DNA of 64,000 nt, from contig JANQTJ010000015.1 in NCBI GenBank assembly GCA_030731745.1, positions 62,001 through 126,000 of the forward strand, given 5' to 3'. Under the pieces are notes generated by a model. That model searched no databases, was not told where the DNA came from, and saw nothing but the letters and a program-made list of their open reading frames with translations. This document shows, piece after piece, positions 19,997 to 30,804 of this stretch. Made by a program: the position numbers and the translations under genes. Position 1 is the first letter of the stretch, and each line of letters opens with the position of its first letter. The DNA is from Flaviramulus sp. GTDB taxonomy: Bacteria; Bacteroidota; Bacteroidia; Flavobacteriales; Flavobacteriaceae.

Positions 19997-21802
19997 ATGC
20001 AAACTTTAGATTGGATAGATTGGGCAGTACTTATAGCCACCTTATTAACAATTGTTGGCTATGGTACTTGGAAAACCAGGAATAGCACAAGCGTGCAAGA
20101 TTATCTAAAAGGTGGCAATACCTCAAAATGGTGGACTATAGGTTTATCGGTTATGGCAACTCAAGCCAGCGCTATAACTTTTTTATCTACTACAGGACAA
20201 GCTTTTTCTGATGGCATGGGATTTGTTCAATTTTACTTTGGCTTACCTATAGCCATGGTAGTTATTTGTATGGTTTTTATTCCGCTCTATCATCGCTTAA
20301 AAGTTTATACAGCTTATGAGTTTTTAGAAAATCGTTTCGATTTAAAAACCAGAAGTCTTACTGCCATTTTATTTTTAATTCAACGAGGGTTATCTGCAGG
20401 CATCACCATTTTTGCACCTGCCATAATTTTATCAATTGTTTTAGGTTGGAATATTATAACCCTAAACATTATTATTGGTTTACTCGTCATTGTCTACACC
20501 GTTTCTGGAGGTACGAAAGCAGTAACCGTAACTCAAAAACAACAAATGTTCGTCATTTTTGCTGGTATGTTAGCAGCTTTAGTTGTGATTTTAACTTTAA
20601 TTCCTGAAGATGTTTCTTTTACAAAAGCTTTAGATATTGCAGGTGCTAATGGCCGTATGGAAGTTTTAGATTTTTCATTTGATTTGGAAAACAGATATAC
20701 GGTTTGGTCTGGATTAATAGGAGGTACTTTTTTGGCTTTAGCTTATTTTGGTACTGATCAAAGTCAGGTACAGCGCTATCTTTCAGGGAAATCAAAAAAA
20801 GAGATGCAAATGGGATTAATTTTTAATGGTTTATTAAAAGTGCCCATGCAATTTTTTATTTTAATAGTAGGTGTTATGGTTTTTGTATTTTATCAATTTA
20901 ATCCAGCACCATTAAATTTTATAGATGCTTCAACTAATAAGGTCTTAGCCTCAGAGTATTCTAAACAATATCAAGAACTTCAAGAAGAACAAAATAAGTT
21001 ATTCAACAGAAAAAAAGAATTAAGTATTCAACTTTCAAATAGTGAAAACGAAAGTTTACGTAAAGATTTATTTGTTTTAGATAGTATTGATAAATCTCAC
21101 CGCTTACAATCAAAATATTTAATCAAAAGAGCTATTGACACCTCTTATGCAAACTCCTATGATAAACTAAATGCTGAATTAAATACATTTGAGGTATATA
21201 GTGCAGTTTACAAAGAAAAAAAGGAAGCGCTGAATACCTTATACAAAGCAGCTGCTAAAGACACCGAAACGAATGACAGAGATTATATGTTTATTTCGTT
21301 TATACTAAAATATTTACCAAAAGGCCTTATTGGACTCCTACTTGCTGTTATTTTAAGTGCAGCCATGTCTTCAACAGCCTCTGAAATTAATGCTTTAGCT
21401 ACCATAACTTCGATTGATTTATATGGTCGAAATTTAAAGGAAGAAAAGGATGATGATCATATGGTAAAGGCTACTAAAATATTTACATTTATTTGGGGGT
21501 TAATTGCTATTGTTATTGCTTGTTTTGCAAATCTTGCTGAAAATTTAATTCAACTAGTAAACATAATCGGATCTATATTTTACGGGAATGTTTTAGGTAT
21601 ATTCCTTTTAGCATTCTTCATAAAATTTGTAAAAGGAAATGCTGTTTTTTTGGCTGCTATCATTACTCAAATTATAGTAATTGTTGGTTGGTGGTTTAAT
21701 TGGATGCCTTATTTATGGCTAAATTTATTTGGCTGTATTTTAGTAATAGTTACTGCGCTTTTAATACAATTAATACAAAAAGAAAATGTCAAAATATCAT
21801 AA
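19997..21802 (+). CDS. Sodium:solute symporter (SSS/SLC5 family)
   Basis: DWAVLIATLLTIVGYGTWKTR...DYLKGGNTSKWWTIGLSVMATQASAITFLSTTGQ; DQSQVQRYLS. Confidence 0.9.
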   Translation: MQTLDWIDWAVLIATLLTIVGYGTWKTRNSTSVQDYLKGGNTSKWWTIGLSVMATQASAITFLSTTGQAFSDGMGFVQFYFGLPIAMVVICMVFIPLYHRLKVYTAYEFLENRFDLKTRSLTAILFLIQRGLSAGITIFAPAIILSIVLGWNIITLNIIIGLLVIVYTVSGGTKAVTVTQKQQMFVIFAGMLAALVVILTLIPEDVSFTKALDIAGANGRMEVLDFSFDLENRYTVWSGLIGGTFLALAYFGTDQSQVQRYLSGKSKKEMQMGLIFNGLLKVPMQFFILIVGVMVFVFYQFNPAPLNFIDASTNKVLASEYSKQYQELQEEQNKLFNRKKELSIQLSNSENESLRKDLFVLDSIDKSHRLQSKYLIKRAIDTSYANSYDKLNAELNTFEVYSAVYKEKKEALNTLYKAAAKDTETNDRDYMFISFILKYLPKGLIGLLLAVILSAAMSSTASEINALATITSIDLYGRNLKEEKDDDHMVKATKIFTFIWGLIAIVIACFANLAENLIQLVNIIGSIFYGNVLGIFLLAFFIKFVKGNAVFLAAIITQIIVIVGWWFNWMPYLWLNLFGCILVIVTALLIQLIQKENVKIS

Positions 21803-22766
21803 AGTAATCAATTGGGGTATTATTGGGTTAGGTTCTATTGCTCATAAATTTGCACAAGATTTAATAAAGCTAGAGCATACTAAATTGTATGCTGTAGCTT
21901 CAAGAACGCAAGAAAAAGCAACTGATTTTGCCAATAAATATGATGCAACAAAGGCCTATTCTAGTTATGAAGATTTAGTAAACGATCCCTTTATTGAGGC
22001 TGTTTATATAGCAACTCCGCATATTTTACATAAAGAAAACACCATACTTTGCCTAAATAAAGGTAAAGCTGTTTTATGTGAAAAACCTTTTGCAATGAAT
22101 GCTATTGAGGTAAAAGACATGATAGCTTCTGCAAAAAAGAATAACACCTTATTGATTGAAGCCTTGTGGACTTATTTTTTACCACATTATCAATTTGTAG
22201 TTGATGCTTTAAAACATAAAACCTATGGTGACCTGTTAAATATGGAAGCCAGTTTTGGGTTTTACAGAGATTTTGATGGTGAAGCTAGACTATTTAAAAA
22301 AGAACTTGGCGGTGGTAGTTTATTAGATATAGGTATTTACCCGATATTTGCAGCACTTTCAACCATAGGTAAGCCACAAAGTATAGAGGCAAATGCCACA
22401 TTTTTTGATAATGGTGCAGACTCTTCTTGTGAAATGGTTTTTAATTATGATAACAATATCAAGGCAAAATTGACTGCTTCACTCCTTGAAAATTTACCCT
22501 GCGAGGCTATTTTTAAGTGTGAATTAGCAACTATTAAAATTAATAGAATGTTTCACAGTCCTGCTACTTTGTCAATCATAAAAGATGGAAAAGAAGATAT
22601 CAAAGATTTCAATTACAAAACCATTGGGTATAACTACGAAATACTTCATTTTAATAAGCTTCTTCGAGAGGGCAAAAAAGAAAGCGATATCATGACTTTC
22701 GATTTTAGTAAAAATCTTATCAGTCTATTAGATGATGTTAGAAACCTTATTAACCTTCATTACTAA
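21786..22766 (+). CDS. Gfo/Idh/MocA family oxidoreductase
   Basis: INWGIIGLGSIAHKFAQDL and VLCEKPFAMN motifs. Confidence 0.92.
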   Translation: MSKYHKVINWGIIGLGSIAHKFAQDLIKLEHTKLYAVASRTQEKATDFANKYDATKAYSSYEDLVNDPFIEAVYIATPHILHKENTILCLNKGKAVLCEKPFAMNAIEVKDMIASAKKNNTLLIEALWTYFLPHYQFVVDALKHKTYGDLLNMEASFGFYRDFDGEARLFKKELGGGSLLDIGIYPIFAALSTIGKPQSIEANATFFDNGADSSCEMVFNYDNNIKAKLTASLLENLPCEAIFKCELATIKINRMFHSPATLSIIKDGKEDIKDFNYKTIGYNYEILHFNKLLREGKKESDIMTFDFSKNLISLLDDVRNLINLHY

Positions 22767-22875
22767 ATCTTAAAAGTATAGTTTTTGAGTCTTTAAGTTA
22801 ATTTTATTTGTCTATATGTAAAGTTTGTTTTACTTTTGAAAAATCAATCATATTAATCAATTATAAAACGAACAA

Positions 22876-23304
22876 ATGAAAACACATTATTTATTACCAA
22901 ACAAGTACAAAAAAATTGGATGGGTACTTTTTATTTTAGGCATACTATTAGGTCTGGTATTACAAATTTTTGATTTTGAAGAAGACGCTTTATTCGATTT
23001 TAATTTTATTGATAATTTAGGGTTTGAATTTTTAGATGAAATTATATGTATTCTCATCATATTTGGTGGTCTTTTGGTAGGATTCACTAAAGAAAAAATT
23101 GAAGATGAGTTTATTTACAAACTCCGAAGCGATTCCTTGGTTTGGGCTATTATACTAAACTATGTAGTTTTATTACTCACAGTGATATTTATTTACGAAG
23201 ACAACTTTTTTACCGTTTTAGTTTACAATATGTTTACGCCATTAATTTTCTTCATCATTCGATTTAATTTTTTAAAACTAAAATCTGATAGCGATGAAGA
23301 ATAA
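22876..23304 (+). CDS. Small integral membrane protein of unknown function
   Basis: About four TM segments; overlaps the downstream HTH gene. Confidence 0.7.
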   Translation: MKTHYLLPNKYKKIGWVLFILGILLGLVLQIFDFEEDALFDFNFIDNLGFEFLDEIICILIIFGGLLVGFTKEKIEDEFIYKLRSDSLVWAIILNYVVLLLTVIFIYEDNFFTVLVYNMFTPLIFFIIRFNFLKLKSDSDEE

Positions 23305-23494
23305 TATTAAAGTACAACGTGCCATATTTGATATGACACAAGCAGATTTAGCTAATAAAATAGGTGTTAGTAGGCAAACAATCAATGCCATGGAAAAAAA
23401 TAAATATGTACCATCTACAGTTCTATCACTTAAAATCTCCAAACTCTTTAAAAAGCCAGTAGAAGAAATTTTCTTTTTAGATGATGAAGATTAA
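23294..23494 (+). CDS. Short Xre-family HTH transcriptional regulator
   Basis: MKNNIKVQRAIFDMTQADLANKIGVSRQTINAMEKNKYVPSTVLSLKISKLFKKPVEEIFFLDD. Confidence 0.92.
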   Translation: MKNNIKVQRAIFDMTQADLANKIGVSRQTINAMEKNKYVPSTVLSLKISKLFKKPVEEIFFLDDED

Positions 23495-23500
23495 CTCCAT

Positions 23501-23535
23501 AAAAAAACGCAACTAAAATTGGTTGCGTTTTTTTT
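23501..23535. terminator. Bidirectional terminator between convergent genes
   Basis: AAAAAAACGCAAC-TAAAATTG-GTTGCGTTTTTTT. Confidence 0.88.
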
Positions 23536-23552
23536 ATTTAGTAATCCAGAAA

Positions 23553-24398
23553 CTACATAGCTCCCCACTCTTTCAAGGAATCTTTATTCATTTTAACATA
23601 ATCAGCATTTCCAGCTGTTTCAGCACCAGCTAAAGATTTTTTAGCAGTTTCAATAGCTGCTTTTTTATCACCAGCTTTAGCATAAATTAACGATTGTTGT
23701 CTTAATTGCCAATAAGCAGGTTTTTCAACCATAGACATAGCTTTATCCATCCATTCTTTTGCTTGCTTAATATCTTTATCTGTAGTAGCATAATAAACAG
23801 CAGCACTGTAATAATCATTTGCAGTTGGTCCATTCATTACTTTTTTAAGACTAGCCAAAACAATATCATCTGTAGGCACAGTAAATGGCACTCCAACAGC
23901 TGTTTTCTCCCAAACTATATCTAAAGTAGCACCGTTGGTAGTTATATTATTAATATCAATTGTAAAAGTTTCTACATCAAAAGGAAACTTATTTACTTCA
24001 GCTTTAACTCTAGCAGCCACTTTAGTTTCATCTAAGTTAGCTGGAGCACCTCCACCTTCAAATTCAGTGTAAAAAATAATATCCCAAGTATCAACTGCAG
24101 GAACAGAAAATATGGCATACGTTCCAGCTTTAAGAGTAGTTCCATCTACTACCACATCGGTACTAAAAGTTACTTTTGTTCTTGCATTAGCACCAGTTCT
24201 CCATAATTTTCCAAAAGGCACTAAATCACCAAAAATAGTTCGCCCTTTCATACTTGGGCGCGAGTAATCTAAACTCACAGTAGTTAAACCTACCATTTGT
24301 TCCATTTTAGAAGCAGGACTTGGTGCAGGTGTTAAAATCTGAGCATTTACAGTACCCATCGTACCAAATGCTAATAATAGTAATAGTAGTTTTTTCAT
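23553..24398 (-). CDS. DUF2911 domain-containing protein
   Basis: Signal peptide, then SPASKMEQMVGLTTVSLDYSRPSMKGRTIFGDLVPFGKLWRTGANARTKVTFS. Confidence 0.9.
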   Translation of the reverse strand: MKKLLLLLLAFGTMGTVNAQILTPAPSPASKMEQMVGLTTVSLDYSRPSMKGRTIFGDLVPFGKLWRTGANARTKVTFSTDVVVDGTTLKAGTYAIFSVPAVDTWDIIFYTEFEGGGAPANLDETKVAARVKAEVNKFPFDVETFTIDINNITTNGATLDIVWEKTAVGVPFTVPTDDIVLASLKKVMNGPTANDYYSAAVYYATTDKDIKQAKEWMDKAMSMVEKPAYWQLRQQSLIYAKAGDKKAAIETAKKSLAGAETAGNADYVKMNKDSLKEWGAM

Positions 24399-24611
24399 TT
24401 TAAAAAGTGTTAAATAATTTAAGTTTTATGTTTGCATAAAATTACGGATACAAATTTCTTTAAATGTTAACAAAACCATAAAATAAGGTATTGTATATTT
24501 GTTCAAAATATTTTTTTTAACGTTACTAAAATGGTCGGACTTTACACTATATATTTTGCAAAAAAAAGCAAAATGATACCACTCAAATCCTTAACGAAAA
24601 CAAGTTAAAAT

Positions 24612-25268
24612 ATGAAACAATTTTACTCCGAAACCTTAGGAACATTTGCTATGATATTTTGTGGTTGTGGTGCCATGACTATTAACGAAATAACCAATAA
24701 TAGCATTTCACATGTTGGGGTAGCAATCACCTGGGGTCTTATAGTAATGGCGATGATTTATGCCTTTGGAGAAGTTTCTGGAGCACATTTTAACCCTGCA
24801 GTAACTATAGGTTTTGCTTTTGCAAAAAAATTCTCATGGAAAAAAGTGCCATCATATATTTTAGCGCAAGCCATTGGAGCGATTTTAGCCATTTTTGTTT
24901 TATGTATTTTATTTCCCGAAAGCCAATTTTTAGGAGAAACTACACCTAAAGATGGTTTTCCTTCATACAAAGCAGCTATTTTAGAATTTATACTTACCTT
25001 TTTTTTGATGGTAGTTATTATTAATGTATCAACAGGTAGTAAAGAAATTGGATCAATGGCTGCTGTAGCAGTTGGTGGTGTTATACTTTTAGAGGCTATG
25101 TTTGCTGGTCCCATAACAAAAGCTTCAATGAATCCTATTCGCTCTATCGCCCCTGCCCTTTTTACAGGTAATTTCCAATATTTATGGCTTTATATTACCG
25201 CTCCTATATTAGGTGCTATTAGTGCTGTGTCAAGCTGCAAATTAGTTAAAGACAACCAGTGTTGTTAA
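24612..25268 (+). CDS. MIP family channel (aquaporin)
   Basis: Two NPA-type motifs: GAHFNPAVTIG and SMNPIRSIAPAL. Confidence 0.92.
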   Translation: MKQFYSETLGTFAMIFCGCGAMTINEITNNSISHVGVAITWGLIVMAMIYAFGEVSGAHFNPAVTIGFAFAKKFSWKKVPSYILAQAIGAILAIFVLCILFPESQFLGETTPKDGFPSYKAAILEFILTFFLMVVIINVSTGSKEIGSMAAVAVGGVILLEAMFAGPITKASMNPIRSIAPALFTGNFQYLWLYITAPILGAISAVSSCKLVKDNQCC

Positions 25269-25295
25269 ATTTAACTTAAAGTTTAAATTTATTTT

Positions 25296-25336
25296 GTTTA
25301 ACAATTATAGTAATTAGTTAAACGTTTTGTATCTTT
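25296..25336 (+). promoter_or_regulatory. Shared operator/promoter copy 1: GTTTAAC-N14-GTTAAAC-GTTTTGTATCTTT
   Basis: Read directly. Half-sites at 25296-25302 and 25317-25323; TATCTTT resembles a Bacteroidetes -7 box. Same arrangement at 33846-33886. Confidence 0.65.
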
Positions 25337-25354
25337 ACCGTAAATTTAAAACTT

Positions 25355-26011
25355 ATGGCAAAGAAAAAAACAATTACCAAAAATGACATCATTTCATTTT
25401 ACATGGAATATGTTTTAGAATATGACCAAAACCCAAAATCTGTATTTGTTTTTTCTAAAATAAGTAATTTTGAGGAAGTTAAATTTTACGAACACTTCTC
25501 ATCATTCGAAGCTGTTGAGAAAGGTATTTTTGAAGCATTTCTAACAAACTCAATAAAAACACTTCACAAAAGCGAAGATTACAAAATTTTTGATTCAAGA
25601 AATAAACTATTAAGCTTTTATTTCACTTTTTTTGAGAATTTAACAGCCAATAGAAGTTATGTTAAACATGTGCTTTATAAATATAAAAACAATTTAAAGG
25701 GTTTGCAAACACTATCTGGTTTAAAACAACATTTCACCAATTACATTGGAGATTTAGAAATACAAATGTTAGATGTTAAGCAAGCACAAATTGAAAAAAT
25801 TCAAGAAAAAACTTTAAAAGAAACTGCTTGGTTTCAATTGTTATTAACTATAAAATTCTGGTTAGACGATACCTCTTCATCATTTGAGAAAACAGACATA
25901 TTTATTGAGAAGTCTGTTAATACAAGTTTTGATGTTTTAGATATTGCACCTCTTAAAAGTGTCATAGATCTTGGGAAATTCTTATTCAAAGAAAAATTTC
26001 AAATGAACTAA
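25355..26011 (+). CDS. TetR-like transcriptional regulator
   Basis: N-terminal TetR-like helical region (ITKNDIISFYMEYVLEYDQNPKSVFVFSKISNFEEVKFYEHFSSFEAVEKGIFEAF), all-helical C-terminus. Confidence 0.75.
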   Translation: MAKKKTITKNDIISFYMEYVLEYDQNPKSVFVFSKISNFEEVKFYEHFSSFEAVEKGIFEAFLTNSIKTLHKSEDYKIFDSRNKLLSFYFTFFENLTANRSYVKHVLYKYKNNLKGLQTLSGLKQHFTNYIGDLEIQMLDVKQAQIEKIQEKTLKETAWFQLLLTIKFWLDDTSSSFEKTDIFIEKSVNTSFDVLDIAPLKSVIDLGKFLFKEKFQMN

Positions 26012-26020
26012 TATATATTA

Positions 26021-27331
26021 ATGAAAACCATAGATAAAATACCTACTTCAAAAATTCAACGTGCTAGTAAATTAGTTTCTACAGGAGCTAAAGTTGGTGT
26101 GAATTATTTAAAATATTATGGCGACAAAATAATAAATACAGAAATAGAGGCAAAGGAACGTCTAAATAAAAGTAACGCTTCTGATATTTATGATGGTTTA
26201 AAGCAACTAAAAGGAAGTGCTTTAAAAGTAGCACAAATGCTAAGTATGGAAAAAAGCATTTTGCCACAAGCATATGTAGAGAAATTTTCGTTAGCACAAT
26301 TTTCTGTACCACCATTATCACCACCACTAGTTATAAAAACATTTAAAAAATATTTTGGAGAACACCCAAATGAATTATTCGATACTTTCAACGCAACTTC
26401 TGTAAACGCTGCCAGCATCGGTCAGGTGCATATAGCAGAAAAGAATGGGAAAAAACTTGCTGTGAAAATCCAATACCCAGGAGTTGCGGAAAGTATTGCT
26501 TCAGATTTAGCTATGGTAAAACCTATTGCAATGAGTATGTTTAATATAAAAGGTAAAGATTCTGATAAATATTTTAAAGAGGTTGAAAACAAATTAGTTG
26601 AAGAAACAAATTATATTTTAGAAGTTGAACAAAGTAAAGAAATTGCTTTAGCTTGTAAACACATTCCTAACTTAAAATTTCCAATTTATTACGAAGATTT
26701 ATCATCAGAAAGAATAATTACTATGGATTATATGGAAGGTGAGCATCTTTCAGAATTTACAGCTTATAATACAAATCAGGAAAAATCAAATAAATTAGGG
26801 CAAGCACTTTGGGACTTTTATATGTTTCAAATTCATACACTTAAAAAAGTACATGCAGACCCACATCCTGGAAACTTTTTAATATCAGAAGAAGGAGAAT
26901 TAATAGCTTTAGATTTTGGATGTATGAAATCCATTCCTATGGAATTTTACACACCTTATTTTGAGTTAGCTAAGAAGGAGATTATTAATGATAGTAATCA
27001 TTTTACATCTAAGTTATATGAGCTTGAAATATTAAGAAATGATGACAGTAAAGAAGAATTAGAGTTTTTCACCAACATGTTCCACGAAATGTTAAGCTTA
27101 TTTACACAACCTTTTCATTCAGAAGTTTTTGATTTTTCAAATGTTGATTTTTTTGGAAAAATAGCTGAATTGGGTGAGCGATACTCAAAAAGTACAGATT
27201 TAAAAAAGATGAATGCCAATAGAGGTTCTAAACATTTTATCTATATAAATAGAACCTTCTTCGGGCTATACAATTTAATGTTTGATTTAAAAGCTCAACA
27301 TATTAAAATTAATAATTTCAAAAGCTTATAA
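26021..27331 (+). CDS. AarF/ABC1/UbiB kinase family protein
   Basis: KGSALKVAQMLSME, NAASIGQVHIAEKNGKKLAVKIQYPGV, HADPHPGNFLI. Confidence 0.93.
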   Translation: MKTIDKIPTSKIQRASKLVSTGAKVGVNYLKYYGDKIINTEIEAKERLNKSNASDIYDGLKQLKGSALKVAQMLSMEKSILPQAYVEKFSLAQFSVPPLSPPLVIKTFKKYFGEHPNELFDTFNATSVNAASIGQVHIAEKNGKKLAVKIQYPGVAESIASDLAMVKPIAMSMFNIKGKDSDKYFKEVENKLVEETNYILEVEQSKEIALACKHIPNLKFPIYYEDLSSERIITMDYMEGEHLSEFTAYNTNQEKSNKLGQALWDFYMFQIHTLKKVHADPHPGNFLISEEGELIALDFGCMKSIPMEFYTPYFELAKKEIINDSNHFTSKLYELEILRNDDSKEELEFFTNMFHEMLSLFTQPFHSEVFDFSNVDFFGKIAELGERYSKSTDLKKMNANRGSKHFIYINRTFFGLYNLMFDLKAQHIKINNFKSL

Positions 27332-27948
27332 TGACTTATTTTAGTGAAGAAGCTATACAAAACCTTGAACATATTTATAAAATTAACCTTATAAATTGTT
27401 GTTCCGGTTATAAATCAGCAAATTTGATTGGCACAAAATCTGCTAACGGTATTGAAAATGTGGCTGTATTTAGTTCTGTTACTCACATAGGTTCCAGTCC
27501 AGCAATGTTAGGTTTTTTTTTACGGCCAAATACGGTTATAAGAAATACCTACGAAAACCTTAAAGAAACAGGTTTTTATACAATTAATCACATCCACAAA
27601 AGTATTCTTGAAGATGCTCACCACACATCTGCAAAATATGATAGTTCTATTTCAGAATTTGATGTCACAAATTTAATTTCAGAATACATAAATGATTTTT
27701 ATGCGCCATTTGTAAAAGATACTCCAATTAAAATGGCAATGCAATTTGTTGAAGAATATGACATTAAGGCAAATAATACCATCCTAGTTATTGGTAAAAT
27801 AATAGGTTTATATATTAATGATGAATTAATAGAAAATGATGGATTTGTAAATCTTCCTAAGGCTGAAATAGCAGCAATAAATGGATTAGACGGTTATTCG
27901 ATTCCGGAAAATAAAATTCGTTTTGGTTATCAAAGACCGAAATCTTAA
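27331..27948 (+). CDS. Flavin reductase family protein
   Basis: FMN-binding split-barrel pattern: NLIGTKSANGIENVAVFSSVTHIGSSPAMLGFFLRP. Confidence 0.82.
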   Translation: MTYFSEEAIQNLEHIYKINLINCCSGYKSANLIGTKSANGIENVAVFSSVTHIGSSPAMLGFFLRPNTVIRNTYENLKETGFYTINHIHKSILEDAHHTSAKYDSSISEFDVTNLISEYINDFYAPFVKDTPIKMAMQFVEEYDIKANNTILVIGKIIGLYINDELIENDGFVNLPKAEIAAINGLDGYSIPENKIRFGYQRPKS

Positions 27949-27957
27949 TTCTTAAAA

Positions 27958-29388
27958 ATGACTATTCTTGTTACAGGAGCTACTGGTTACATTGGTAAAC
28001 GGCTTATACCGTATCTTGTCAATGAAGGTAATCATGTAGTTTGTGCTATTAGAGATAAATTGCGTGCTGATAAAAGTTACTTAGAAGAAGAATTAATTGA
28101 GGTGGTTGAAGTTGATTTTTTAAAACCTGAAACACTAAATAATATTCCAAAAAATATTGATGTTGCTTATTATTTAATTCACTCAATGTCTAATTCTTCA
28201 AATAATTTTGAATCACTTGAAGAAGCATGTGCTATAAATTTTAAAAATTATATTGAAACTACCAATACGAAACAGGTAATTTATTTAAGTGGCATTACTA
28301 ACGAAAAGGAGCTATCTAAACATTTACGCTCTAGAAAAAATGTTGAAGATATTTTAGCTTCAAAAAAATATGCAACTACAATCTTTAAAGCAGGAATTAT
28401 TGTAGGTTCAGGAAGTTCTTCATTTGAAATTATTAGAGATTTAGTTGAAAAACTTCCTTTTATGATAGCTCCAAAATGGTTAAATACAAAAACACAACCA
28501 CTAGCTGTAAGAGATGTTTTATCCTTTCTATATGGAGCAGTTGGAAACGAGAATTTATTTAACAAAAAATATGATGTTTTTGGTCCAGAAATTTTAACCT
28601 ACAAAGAGTTACTCCTTCAATTTGCAGAAGTTCGAAATTTAAAACGTTACATTTTAACAGTTCCTGTAATGACACCAAAATTATCGTCATATTGGTTGTA
28701 TTTTGTAACATCTACTTCATACAAACTAGCGTCTTCTTTAGTTGATAGCATGGGAATTCAGATTATTGGAAAACCAAGTGATATCAATAAAAAACTTGGT
28801 GTGAATCCATTAACATATAAACAAGCTGTTAAACTAGCCTTTGAGAAAATAGAACAAAATAGTATAATTTCTAGTTGGAAAGATTCCATGATTAGTAGTG
28901 GTACATTACGTAATAATTTACATAAATACATTAATGTACCTAAATACGGTTGCTTTAAAGATTATAAAACTAAAGAGGTTAAAGATGCTAATAAAACTAT
29001 TGATAAAATTTGGAGAATTGGCGGTTCTACTGGCTGGTATTATGGTACATTTTTATGGAAACTAAGAGGTTACATAGATAAACTTTTTGGTGGAATTGGT
29101 TTAAGAAGAGGGAGAACAAGTCCAACCGAACTACACACAGGAGATGCTTTAGATTTTTGGAGGGTAATTTTTGCAGATAAAAAGGAAAAAAAACTACTTC
29201 TTTATGCAGAAATGCGATTACCCGGTGAAGCTTGGTTAGAGTTTAAAATTGAAGATAATATGCTTAAGCAAACGGCTACTTTTAGACCTCGTGGTCTTTG
29301 GGGACGCATATATTGGTATAGTGTATTACCGTTTCATGGGTTTATTTTTAAAGGCATGATTAATAAATTAGTAGATGTCAAAAATTAA
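27958..29388 (+). CDS. SDR family oxidoreductase with DUF2867
   Basis: [21 protein letters not shown]-terminal DUF2867-like [29 protein letters not shown]. Confidence 0.88.
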   Translation: MTILVTGATGYIGKRLIPYLVNEGNHVVCAIRDKLRADKSYLEEELIEVVEVDFLKPETLNNIPKNIDVAYYLIHSMSNSSNNFESLEEACAINFKNYIETTNTKQVIYLSGITNEKELSKHLRSRKNVEDILASKKYATTIFKAGIIVGSGSSSFEIIRDLVEKLPFMIAPKWLNTKTQPLAVRDVLSFLYGAVGNENLFNKKYDVFGPEILTYKELLLQFAEVRNLKRYILTVPVMTPKLSSYWLYFVTSTSYKLASSLVDSMGIQIIGKPSDINKKLGVNPLTYKQAVKLAFEKIEQNSIISSWKDSMISSGTLRNNLHKYINVPKYGCFKDYKTKEVKDANKTIDKIWRIGGSTGWYYGTFLWKLRGYIDKLFGGIGLRRGRTSPTELHTGDALDFWRVIFADKKEKKLLLYAEMRLPGEAWLEFKIEDNMLKQTATFRPRGLWGRIYWYSVLPFHGFIFKGMINKLVDVKN

Positions 29389-29524
29389 AAAACAGCATTT
29401 ACCTCAAAAAATATGTATAACATGCAACTTACCATTTAGCTGGAGAAAAAAATGGGGAAAAAATTGGGAAAATGTAAAATATTGTAGTGAAAAATGCAGG
29501 AGAAACAAAACACCACAGGATTAG
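29375..29524 (+). CDS. DUF2256 domain-containing protein
   Basis: [49 protein letters not shown], four-Cys zinc-ribbon-like; too short for the track. Confidence 0.88.
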   Translation: MSKIKKQHLPQKICITCNLPFSWRKKWGKNWENVKYCSEKCRRNKTPQD

Positions 29525-30804
29525 TTTGGTTTAGAAACGATTTGAGAGTACAAGATAATAGAGTGTTAAATAATGCTATCACAAGTCATAAATCAGTTAT
29601 TTCGTGTTATTTTTTTGATCCTAGACATTTTGAAAATTCAGCTTTTGGTTTTAAAAAAACCGAAAAATACAGAGCAAAGTTTTTAATTGAAACTATTCAT
29701 GATTTAAGAAAAAATCTACAAGAACTTAATATTGAACTTTTTGTATACTTCGATAAACCAGAAGACCTTCTTTTTAAATTGACTGAAGCGTATAACATAC
29801 AATCCATTTATTTTCAAAAAGAATGGACTAGCGAAGAAACAGATGTTTATAAAAACGCAAAATCTTATTTACCAGAAAATGTAAAATTTATCGAGATTTT
29901 CGATCAATTTCTATATCATCCAGAAGATATCAACATGTCGGTTTCGGAAATTCCACAAGTATTTACAAACTTTAGGAAAATCGTAGAGAAAAACACTATG
30001 ATTAGGCCTTCCATAAAAAATGATTCATCCGAAAAAATAAAAAGTATTCAAAATAAAACCACAATCCCAACCTTAAAAGATTTAGGTTTTGAGAATTTTG
30101 AAATACATGTAAAAACAGCGTTCCCATTTAAAGGTGGTGAAACGGATGCTTTAAAAAGGCTGAAACATTACTTTTTTGAAACCAAAAAACTTGGAGTTTA
30201 TAAAAAAACAAGAAACGGATTACTTGGTATTGATTATAGCTCGAAATTCTCAGCTTGGTTAGCAAATGGTAGTATTTCTGCTAGAACTATTTATTGGGAA
30301 ATCGTAAATTTTGAAAATGAATATCATAAAAATGATTCTACTTATTGGCTCATTTTTGAATTGATTTGGCGTGACTATTTTAAATATATTTCACTTAAAC
30401 ATCAAAATAATATTTTTAAAATTGGCGGTATACTAAATGAAAAATATCACTGGAAATTGGATGAATCCCAAATTCAAAAATGGATAAACGGAGAAACCAA
30501 ATCCACGTTTGTTAACGCCAATATGATAGAACTTAAAAAAACAGGATGGATGAGTAACCGAGGTAGGCAAAATGTGGCTTCGTTTTTTGCCAAAGATATG
30601 TTACTTGATTGGAGAGTTGGCGCTGCTTATTTTGAATCTATGCTTATTGATTATGATGTACATAGCAATTATGGGAATTGGATGTATGTGTCTGGTGTAG
30701 GAAACGACCCTAGAGATAGAAAATTTAATGTGGACTTACAAGCTAAAAACTATGATAGCCTTGGTAAGTTTCAAAAAACATGGTTACAAGAAACACTTTT
30801 TTAA
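29494..30804 (+). CDS. DASH family cryptochrome (Cry-DASH)
   Basis: [76 protein letters not shown]. Confidence 0.93.
   Translation: MQEKQNTTGLVWFRNDLRVQDNRVLNNAITSHKSVISCYFFDPRHFENSAFGFKKTEKYRAKFLIETIHDLRKNLQELNIELFVYFDKPEDLLFKLTEAYNIQSIYFQKEWTSEETDVYKNAKSYLPENVKFIEIFDQFLYHPEDINMSVSEIPQVFTNFRKIVEKNTMIRPSIKNDSSEKIKSIQNKTTIPTLKDLGFENFEIHVKTAFPFKGGETDALKRLKHYFFETKKLGVYKKTRNGLLGIDYSSKFSAWLANGSISARTIYWEIVNFENEYHKNDSTYWLIFELIWRDYFKYISLKHQNNIFKIGGILNEKYHWKLDESQIQKWINGETKSTFVNANMIELKKTGWMSNRGRQNVASFFAKDMLLDWRVGAAYFESMLIDYDVHSNYGNWMYVSGVGNDPRDRKFNVDLQAKNYDSLGKFQKTWLQETLF

Noticed and set aside
24758-25114. 118-aa minus-strand ORF
   Set aside because: Antisense to the aquaporin gene, which carries both NPA-type motifs.
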